Under the pieces are notes generated by a model that was not told the origin of the DNA, did not search any database, and saw only the letters and a program-made list of their open reading frames with translations. Position numbers and translations under genes: made by a program. Below are positions 5,384 through 11,989 of a stretch of DNA of 11,989 nt, one piece after another; the first letter of the stretch is position 1, and each line of letters starts with the position of its first letter. This DNA is from DATDCY01 sp031406795 [NCBI: Candidatus Rokuibacteriota bacterium] (GTDB lineage Bacteria; JAUVQV01): the NCBI GenBank assembly GCA_031406795.1, contig JANOHV010000246.1:1-11989 (forward strand), read 5' to 3'.

Positions 5384-7266
5384 GGGGAGTCCTCCGCGTC
5401 CGTCGCCGCGGGGAACGCGTTCGCGCGGGCGATCGACTCCTGGAAGTAGCCCAGGCTTTTGAGTTCGGTCAGAAGTCTGCGTGCAATCGGTGCGCTGACC
5501 GCGCCGCCATGGCCGCCGTGTTCGATGATGACGGCGATCGCAACCTGGGTCGTGCCATTCCCGGCGTAACAGACGAACCAGGCGTGGTCCTTGGACTTGA
5601 GCCCGCCCGCCGCCTGACGCTCGCCCTTCGCGGCCATCCGCACCACCTGCGCCGTGCCGGTCTTTCCGGAGATCGCCAACCCGGGAACGCGCGCACCCGC
5701 CCCCGTGCCGCCCGGTTCGTTCACCACCCCCCAGAGTCCGCCTCGAATCGCGTCGAGCGTTCCCGGTTTCAGTCGCACCGTGCGCTCGACGATCACCGCT
5801 CCGGTCCTGACGGTCGACCCCGCGCCGTCGGCCACCCTGCGGATGAGGTGCGGGCGGTAGACGCTCCCGCCGTTCGCAACCGTGGCCGCCAGCATCGCCG
5901 CCTGGACCGGGGTCACCAGGTCGTAGCCCTGGCCGATCGCCGCGGAGAGCGTTTCGCCCGAGTACCAGGGCTCCTTGCGCACCCGGCGCTTCCAGGCCGA
6001 GTCGGGAATGAGCCCCGGAGATTCGCTCCCCAACTCCAGCCCCGTGGCCTTGCCGAGACCGAACTCCCGGGCCACCCGGGCAATCTCATCGATCCCGGCC
6101 TTGAGGCCCACCTGGTAGAAATAGACGTCGCAGGATTCCACAAGCGCGCGGTGCAGCGAGACCTCGCCGTGCCCTTCCTTCTTCCAGCAGCGGAAATCGC
6201 GGTTCCCGTAGCGCATGGCGCCGCGGCACGAGAAGCTGGTGGCGGTCGTGATCGCCCCCGACTCGAGCGCGGCGGCCGCGGTCAATATCTTGAAGACCGA
6301 TCCGGGCGGGTACTGGGCCTGGGCGATGCGATTCTGCAGCGGGTGACGCTCGTCGTGGCTGAGCCGGTCCCACTCCTCCTGGCTCAAGCCGTGGCTGAAG
6401 CTGTTCGGGTCGATCGCGGGGCTGCTCACGGCGGCGAGCACGCTGCCGTCGCGCGGGTCGATGGCCACCACGGCGCCCGCGATCCCCGCGAGCAGCTCCT
6501 CGGCAACCTGCTGCAGGGCCAGGTCGATGGTCAGCGTCACCGAGTGGCCGGGGATCGGCGGGATGCTCGAGAGCACCTTGATCCCGCGGCCCAGCGAGTC
6601 GACTTCCATCTGCTGGAAGCCGTCGCGTCCCTTGAGTTCCGCGTCCAACTCCTTCTCGATGCCCATCTTGCCGATGTAGTCCCCCATGCGGTAGCCGAGG
6701 TCGGCGCGGGCCTTGAGTTCCGCGGCGCTGATCTGCCCCACGTATCCGACCACGTGCGACGCCAGCGTCCCGTGCGGGTAACTGCGCCGGGGCTCGACCT
6801 CGACGAGTACTCCCGGATGCTCGTACCGCAGCGCCTCGAGCGCGGCCACCTCCTGGCGTCCGACGTCGTCCTTGACGCGCACCGGCTCGAAGCGTCGGAA
6901 GGGCTCGACGGCGCGCACCTTGCCGGCAAGTTCGGCGTGATCGAGACCGAGGGCCGCAGCCACGGCGGCGACCGTGGCATCGAGATCGCGCACGGCATCA
7001 AGGTCGAGACTCACGGAAAAGCTCGGCCGGTTGGTGACGAGGACGTTGCCGTGCCGGTCGAAGACAATGCCGCGCGGGGCGCGGACTCTGATCAGGGAAA
7101 TGCGGTTTTCCTCGGCGAGGCGGCTGAAATGCCGGCCGCGGACGATCTGCAGGTAGTACAGACGCAGCACCAGCAGCCCGAAGACGAGGCTCACCAGCAC
7201 CGTGAACAACGGCAGGCGCTGGGCGAAAATGCGCTGCTGGAGCTGACCCTGGTCCTCGTGCGTCAC
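5380..7266 (-). CDS. mrdA: Penicillin-binding protein 2, elongasome transpeptidase
   Basis: Class B penicillin-binding protein of 628 aa that crosslinks the glycan made by RodA. Residues 1-17 are cytoplasmic, a single membrane anchor spans about 18-40, and the pedestal/dimerisation domain includes APRGIVFDRHGNVLVTNRP (63-81). Transpeptidase motifs are intact: S323-V-F-K326 with the nucleophilic serine, S378-C-D380 (the SxD form usual in PBP2), and K535-T-G537 in GKTGTAQV. The domain order and length match MrdA rather than FtsI. It starts with GTG at 7266, 8 bases after the mreD stop, with a G-rich AGGGGGG ribosome binding site unusually close to the start; no better start is visible before the membrane anchor. 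It overlaps rodA by four bases. Confidence 0.97.
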   Translation of the reverse strand: MTHEDQGQLQQRIFAQRLPLFTVLVSLVFGLLVLRLYYLQIVRGRHFSRLAEENRISLIRVRAPRGIVFDRHGNVLVTNRPSFSVSLDLDAVRDLDATVAAVAAALGLDHAELAGKVRAVEPFRRFEPVRVKDDVGRQEVAALEALRYEHPGVLVEVEPRRSYPHGTLASHVVGYVGQISAAELKARADLGYRMGDYIGKMGIEKELDAELKGRDGFQQMEVDSLGRGIKVLSSIPPIPGHSVTLTIDLALQQVAEELLAGIAGAVVAIDPRDGSVLAAVSSPAIDPNSFSHGLSQEEWDRLSHDERHPLQNRIAQAQYPPGSVFKILTAAAALESGAITTATSFSCRGAMRYGNRDFRCWKKEGHGEVSLHRALVESCDVYFYQVGLKAGIDEIARVAREFGLGKATGLELGSESPGLIPDSAWKRRVRKEPWYSGETLSAAIGQGYDLVTPVQAAMLAATVANGGSVYRPHLIRRVADGAGSTVRTGAVIVERTVRLKPGTLDAIRGGLWGVVNEPGGTGAGARVPGLAISGKTGTAQVVRMAAKGERQAAGGLKSKDHAWFVCYAGNGTTQVAIAVIIEHGGHGGAVSAPIARRLLTELKSLGYFQESIARANAFPAATDAEDSP

Positions 7267-7274
7267 CCACCCCC

Positions 7275-7781
7275 CTAGGCGCCGGCTGGCGCGAACCGAC
7301 GGGCGCGCCAGCGCAGGAAAGCACGGCGCGCGAAGACGGCGGCGGGCAGCAGCGCGCCGTTGAGCGCCGCCGCGGGGGCGATCGTGCCGAGAAAGGGTGC
7401 GAGGACGCCCCGGCCCGCGGAAAACACCTCGAGCAGCGCCAGCTGAACCGCGCCCTGAATCAGCGTTGCGAGCGCCGCGACGATCGCCTGGGTGTTGGGG
7501 TTGTCGCAGTCGAGTTGATCGCTGAGCGAGCCGGCGGCGAATCCGAGGAGCCCCTTGGTCAGCAGATTGACCCCCGGCAGCCCCGCGGAGAATGTGTCTT
7601 CGACGAAGCCGAGCGCGATGCCCCAGAGCGCCCCGGCGGTTTCACCGCGGCGCATGCCGCTCGCCAGTACGAAGAGCAGCACCAGGTCGGGGCGCAGACC
7701 GAAGTGGCCGCCCGCCCCGCCGCTCGTCTGAAGCGTCAGCAGTGCGAGCGCGAGCGCCGCAGCGGCCAGGTGGCTCCTCAT
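7275..7781 (-). CDS. mreD: Rod shape-determining membrane protein MreD
   Basis: Small hydrophobic protein of 168 aa with about five membrane segments (roughly 3-18, 30-42, 48-62, 72-86 and 98-150 in two parts). The conserved LRPDL (29-33) and the glycine-rich ALGFVEDTFSAGLPGVNLL stretch (56-74) are typical of MreD. It links MreC to the RodA-PBP2 pair in the inner membrane. MreD diverges quickly, so position between mreC and mrdA adds most to the call. Its ATG overlaps the mreC stop as ATGA (7778-7781), with GAGGGGG just upstream. The C-terminus is basic (RRAFLRWRARR), as expected for a cytoplasmic tail. Confidence 0.93.
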   Translation of the reverse strand: MRSHLAAAALALALLTLQTSGGAGGHFGLRPDLVLLFVLASGMRRGETAGALWGIALGFVEDTFSAGLPGVNLLTKGLLGFAAGSLSDQLDCDNPNTQAIVAALATLIQGAVQLALLEVFSAGRGVLAPFLGTIAPAAALNGALLPAAVFARRAFLRWRARRFAPAGA

Positions 7782-8605
7782 CCCCCTCCCTCCGGCGAAC
7801 CGGTCACCACGAGGACTTCCTCGAGGCGCTCCAGGCGCGCCGACGGACGGACATCGACGCTCTGGAAAAGATCGCCCCCGCGGTTGACCCCGCTGACCTG
7901 GCCGATCCAGACCCCTTTCGGGAATTTCCCGCCCATCCCCGAGGTGACGACGTAGTCGCCGACTTCGACTTCGGCGGACCGGTCGAGGTACTTGAGCTCG
8001 CAGCCGGACCCGCCGCGTCCCTGGACGACCCCCTGGTCGCGGGTCCGCTGCACGATCGCGTCGATCCCGGAGGAACGGTCGGTGACCAGCAGCACGAGCG
8101 CGGAGCGGGGAAAGACCTTGATCACCCGCCCGACCACCCCGTCGGGGGCGAGCACCGCCTGCTGCGGCTCGACACCGGCGGAGGAACCCCGGTCGATGAG
8201 CACCGTCCGGTACAGCCCGCTCGCATCATGCCCGATGACTCCCGCAGGGATCATCCGGTAGGCGGCGCCGGCGCGGTATTCGAGCAACCGCTCCAGACGC
8301 GACGCCGCGGCGACGCGCTCGCGGCTCTCCTGAACCTCCCGCCGCAGCCCCTCCAGCTCGCGGCGCAGTTCGTCGTTCTCGCGCCGCAGCCCCGCGCCGC
8401 CGAAAAGACCCCAGAAACCGTCGAACCACGAGACGGCCGCCGTCGCCCCCCCCTGCAGCGGGGCGAAGACGACGGCGGCCGCCGCCTCGAGCGGGCCGCT
8501 GCCCGAGGACCGGCGGACGGTCGACGTCACCGACGCGAAGGCGGCAAGCGGCACCAGCAGCACGGTCAACACCCGGCGCCGGCGCGCGAGAAACCGCCAG
8601 AGCAT
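7778..8605 (-). CDS. mreC: Rod shape-determining protein MreC
   Basis: Single-pass inner-membrane protein of 275 aa whose periplasmic part scaffolds and activates the PBP2-RodA synthase. A basic N-terminus (RRRR at 8-11) precedes a membrane helix at about 12-28. A coiled coil follows at about 72-108, rich in Leu, Arg and Glu, then the beta-rich MreC core. The core contains SGLYRTVLIDRGSSAGV (129-145), DGVVGRVIKV (155-164), VLLVTD (171-176) and the C-terminal VVTSGMGGKFPKGVWIGQV (219-237). The start ATG directly abuts the mreB stop (TAAATG) and I see no good Shine-Dalgarno sequence, so translation is probably coupled to mreB. The gene ends inside the mreD start. Confidence 0.96.
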   Translation of the reverse strand: MLWRFLARRRRVLTVLLVPLAAFASVTSTVRRSSGSGPLEAAAAVVFAPLQGGATAAVSWFDGFWGLFGGAGLRRENDELRRELEGLRREVQESRERVAAASRLERLLEYRAGAAYRMIPAGVIGHDASGLYRTVLIDRGSSAGVEPQQAVLAPDGVVGRVIKVFPRSALVLLVTDRSSGIDAIVQRTRDQGVVQGRGGSGCELKYLDRSAEVEVGDYVVTSGMGGKFPKGVWIGQVSGVNRGGDLFQSVDVRPSARLERLEEVLVVTGSPEGGG

Positions 8606-9765
<1,160 letters not shown>

Positions 9766-10737
9766 TCATGAGTGTTCCAGCACGCTGTTGTTCGTTGTGT
9801 CCGCCGGCGGCGCCAGTTGGCGCCAGAGCAGTCCGGCGGCGCCGGTGACGCCGGCGAGATCGCCGAGCGCAGCCGGTGCGAGGCGAACCCGCGTCGCCAG
9901 CGCCACGAACGCCCGGCGGCGCATTTCCTGCTCGGCGGCCGGCAGGAACAGATCCCAGGCGGGCAGCACACCGCCGCCGATGATGATCAGCTCGACGTTG
10001 AGCAGATTGACGAGTGCGGCGAACGCCAGCCCGAGGGAACGGCCGGCCTCACGGTAGGCCTGCCGCGCGTTCGGGTCCCCTTCGAGCGCCCGGCGGTGGA
10101 CCTCCTCGGCGGAAACCACTTCCTCCAGCCCGGAGAGTTCACGGTAACTGTCCGCGATCCCGTTGGCCGAGGCATAGGTCTCCAGACACCCGGCGTTGCC
10201 GCAGCGACAGGTCCGACCGCCGGGTTCGACGGTAATGTGGCCGATCTCGCCGGCCATCCCATCGGCCCCGCGCCAGAGCTCCCCGCCGAGCACCAGACCG
10301 CCGCCGACCCCGGTGCCGAGCGTCAGCAGCACCATGCTCGAGCAGCCCTTGCCCGCGCCGCGCCAGTACTCGCCGTAGGCCGCGGCGTTCGCATCGTTCT
10401 CCAGCAGCACGGGAAGCGCGATCGCCGCCGCGACCCTCTCGCGCAGCGGCACCTCGTGCCAGCCCGGCAGGTTCGGTGAAGCGACCACGGTGCCCTCGCG
10501 GGCCGAGATGATCCCCGGCGCTCCGAGAACCACGCCCCGGACGCACCCGCCGGCTTCGGCGATGCGCGCGCGCACCAGCCCGACGGCCGCGACAATGCGC
10601 TCGATCACCGGCGCCGGACCTTCCCGGGCCAGGGTCGGTTCGCGGTGGAGTTCGACGATGTCGCCGCCCGCCCCAACGCCGGCCACCCGGAGATTCGTCC
10701 CCCCCAGGTCGACCCCGATAACCACGCTCTCGCCCAC
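9766..10737 (-). CDS. ROK-family sugar kinase, probable glucokinase
   Basis: Protein of 323 aa that would phosphorylate a hexose with ATP in the cytoplasm. ROK landmarks: the phosphate-binding DLGGTN (10-15), LLENDANAAAYGE (111-123) with catalytic D115, TLGTGVGGGLVLGG (139-152), GEIGHITVEPGG (163-174) with H167, and the zinc motif C177-R-C179-G-N-A-G-C184-L-E. A second glycine-rich segment, IIIGGGVLPAW, lies at 251-261. No N-terminal DNA-binding helix-turn-helix is present, so it is a kinase rather than a ROK repressor. I chose the GTG at 10737, eight bases after the upstream stop, with GAGG six bases before it; a GTG at 10725 is possible. It pairs with the nucleotidyltransferase gene in one transcript. 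Glucose is the likely substrate, but other hexoses or N-acetylhexosamines cannot be excluded. Confidence 0.92.
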   Translation of the reverse strand: MGESVVIGVDLGGTNLRVAGVGAGGDIVELHREPTLAREGPAPVIERIVAAVGLVRARIAEAGGCVRGVVLGAPGIISAREGTVVASPNLPGWHEVPLRERVAAAIALPVLLENDANAAAYGEYWRGAGKGCSSMVLLTLGTGVGGGLVLGGELWRGADGMAGEIGHITVEPGGRTCRCGNAGCLETYASANGIADSYRELSGLEEVVSAEEVHRRALEGDPNARQAYREAGRSLGLAFAALVNLLNVELIIIGGGVLPAWDLFLPAAEQEMRRRAFVALATRVRLAPAALGDLAGVTGAAGLLWRQLAPPADTTNNSVLEHS

Positions 10738-10745
10738 GCCCCGCC

Positions 10746-11816
10746 TCAGTCTTCCGCGTCGGCCCGATGGTGGCGACTGTAGTCCGGCACCAGGGCATCG
10801 GCGCCGAGCACCAGCCGGTTGAGCATGACGTGGGCGCCGATCCTCGCGCCGTTGCCGACGATGCACCCTTTGAGTCGCGCGCCCTCCCCGATCTGCACGC
10901 CGTCCCAGAGCACGCAGTTCTCGAGCACGGCCTGCGAACCGATGCGGCAGGAACTGCCGATGACCACGGACTTGTGCAGCTGGACCCCATCGCCGAACTC
11001 CGTCTTCGGGCCGATCAGGGCCCGGCCCAGCGCCAGCAGCCGCTCGCCGGTGCGGACGCCCGGGGCGACCCAGAGCCCGGTGCCCCGGCGGCGATAGCCG
11101 CGATGCACCCACCGCGGGTCGTCGAGCAGATCGCGGTGAGCCTGGAGGTACTTCTCCGAGGTGCCGAAATCGAGCCAGTAGCCGGGGTGGACATAGCCGT
11201 AGAAGGGAATCTTCTCCTGGACAAGACGCGGGAAGAAGTCTCGCTCGATCGAGCAGGGTCCCGGCGGGAAGAAGCGCAGCAGTTCGGGCTCGATGACGTA
11301 GACCCCGGCATTGATGGTGTTGGTGCTGACTTCTTCCCAACTCGGCTTCTCGAGGAAGCCCTGCACCCGGCCGTCGCGGGCCTGCTGCACGAGCCCGTAG
11401 GCAGTGGGGTCCTCCACGGGGGTGAGCACGATGGTCGCCTGCGCGCGCTTGGCCGTGTGGTACGCCAGCACCGCGCGCAGATCGATGGTGCTGAAGACAT
11501 CGCCGTTGAGGACGACCAGGGTCCCCTCGCGACCCGCCGCCGCGAACCGCACCGCCCCGCCGGTACCGAGGGGCTCGTCCTCCACCGTGTAGTCCAGGGA
11601 GATGCCGCGCGGGCAGAAACCGCGGATTGCCGCCTGCACATCTTTGGGCCGATAGGAGAGGCTCAGGACCACCTTGCGGATGCCCGCGGCCCGCAGCGCT
11701 TCGAGCTGGTAAGCAAGGAACGGTCTGTTGGCGAGCGGCACGACCGGCTTGGGTCGCGCGAGCGTCAGGGGCCGAAGGCGGGTGCCTCTCCCCCCGGCGA
11801 GAATGATCGCCCACAT
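10746..11816 (-). CDS. NDP-sugar pyrophosphorylase, mannose-1-phosphate guanylyltransferase-like
   Basis: Protein of 356 aa that would join a sugar 1-phosphate to a nucleoside triphosphate, releasing PPi. The nucleotidyltransferase fold covers about 1-230: LAGGRGTRLRPLT (6-18), R21-P-K23, EPLGTGGA (81-88), LNGDV with metal ligand D106, EKP (156-158), NAG (169-171) and YWLDFGTSEKYL (213-224) with D216. A left-handed beta-helix of hexapeptide-type repeats follows at about 265-340, the architecture of GDP-mannose pyrophosphorylase and related enzymes. The exact sugar and nucleotide cannot be read from the motifs; glucose-1-phosphate uridylyl- or thymidylyltransferase activity is possible. The ATG has AGGAGG eight bases upstream. 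It is followed after eight bases by the sugar kinase. The PPi made could be consumed by the HppA encoded in this window. Confidence 0.92.
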   Translation of the reverse strand: MWAIILAGGRGTRLRPLTLARPKPVVPLANRPFLAYQLEALRAAGIRKVVLSLSYRPKDVQAAIRGFCPRGISLDYTVEDEPLGTGGAVRFAAAGREGTLVVLNGDVFSTIDLRAVLAYHTAKRAQATIVLTPVEDPTAYGLVQQARDGRVQGFLEKPSWEEVSTNTINAGVYVIEPELLRFFPPGPCSIERDFFPRLVQEKIPFYGYVHPGYWLDFGTSEKYLQAHRDLLDDPRWVHRGYRRRGTGLWVAPGVRTGERLLALGRALIGPKTEFGDGVQLHKSVVIGSSCRIGSQAVLENCVLWDGVQIGEGARLKGCIVGNGARIGAHVMLNRLVLGADALVPDYSRHHRADAED

Positions 11817-11966
11817 GCTCAGGTCCTCCTGTCTCTGTCCCGGCCCTTACCAGTCTGTAACGTGTCAGTTTGCCACAGGCTTCGGGAACTCGTCAATGAA
11901 AGGGCGATGCCCGGGTGCACGACAAGAAAGTGTGAGTTGACATAGGGCTGCGATCTGGCATCATGT
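11817..11966 (-). promoter_or_regulatory. Upstream region of the nucleotidyltransferase gene, weak promoter candidate
   Basis: The best sigma-70 candidate on the minus strand is -35 TTGACG (11891-11896) with a poor -10, CAAACT or GCAAAC, 17-18 bases on (about 11867-11873). A ribosome binding site AGGAGG is at 11825-11830. On the plus strand a perfect -35 hexamer TTGACA lies at 11937-11942 but has no good -10, and would point out of the window. Confidence 0.25.
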
Positions 11967-11989
11967 CTGTCATACAGTTCAAATGACAG
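11967..11989. promoter_or_regulatory. Palindrome CTGTCAT-N9-ATGACAG at the right edge
   Basis: Perfect 7-bp arms at 11967-11973 and 11983-11989, identical to those at 2621-2640 but with a spacer three bases longer. It lies about 150 bases upstream of the nucleotidyltransferase ATG and about 25 bases after a TTGACA hexamer on the plus strand. It could be an operator for that gene, or for a divergent gene beyond the window. Confidence 0.4.

Noticed and set aside
6127-6135. SCD in place of SxN in the PBP2 active site
   Set aside because: An SxD motif is usual in elongasome PBP2 proteins, so this is not a defect.
10738-11814. Upstream extension of the ROK kinase frame, giving a 682-residue fusion-like product
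   Set aside because: The extension reads the nucleotidyltransferase gene out of frame; the true kinase starts at a GTG after that gene's stop codon with its own ribosome binding site.
11957-11973. TGGCATCATGTCTGTCA on the plus strand as a second sigma-54 promoter
   Set aside because: The near-invariant GC of the -12 element is GT here.

Overview
The window is GC-rich, densely coded bacterial DNA from a rod-shaped, Gram-negative-type organism. It holds a complete mreB-mreC-mreD-mrdA-rodA elongasome operon, a membrane proton-pumping pyrophosphatase, and a candidate sigma-54 promoter. The taxon cannot be fixed from the sequence alone. The mix would suit a high-GC deltaproteobacterial-type or related, perhaps uncultured, lineage. 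I found no transposase, phage gene, CRISPR array, rRNA or defence system.

Layout from left to right. Positions 1-217 hold no gene I can support, but include an AT-richer stretch and a perfect inverted repeat. hppA (2364 to 268, minus) encodes a K+-independent H+-pyrophosphatase, followed by a strong terminator hairpin at 218-249 and preceded by a good -24/-12 (sigma-54) match at 2505-2520. A small FmdB-type zinc-ribbon gene (3045 to 2659, minus) has a clear sigma-70 promoter. Divergent from it, a second clear sigma-70 promoter drives tRNA-Gly(CCC) at 3192-3267. A PHP-domain phosphoesterase gene (3297-4178, plus) starts 29 bases after the tRNA and probably shares its transcript. A 74-base gap with two hairpins separates this from the convergent rod-shape operon.

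The rod-shape operon runs on the minus strand from 9631 to 4253 in the order mreB, mreC, mreD, mrdA (PBP2), rodA, with junctions of +8 to -4 bases. MreB filaments, the MreC/MreD membrane scaffold, the RodA glycosyltransferase and the PBP2 transpeptidase form the machine that inserts peptidoglycan along the cell cylinder. Upstream on the same strand, 134 bases away, lies a two-gene unit: a nucleotide-sugar pyrophosphorylase (11816 to 10746) and a ROK-family sugar kinase (10737 to 9766), probably making an activated hexose for envelope polysaccharide.

Most of the window is conventional housekeeping content. The points most worth following up are regulatory: the sigma-54-like hppA promoter, a palindrome (CTGTCAT, spacer, ATGACAG) that occurs both upstream of it and at the right edge of the window, and the tRNA-Gly/PHP linkage.
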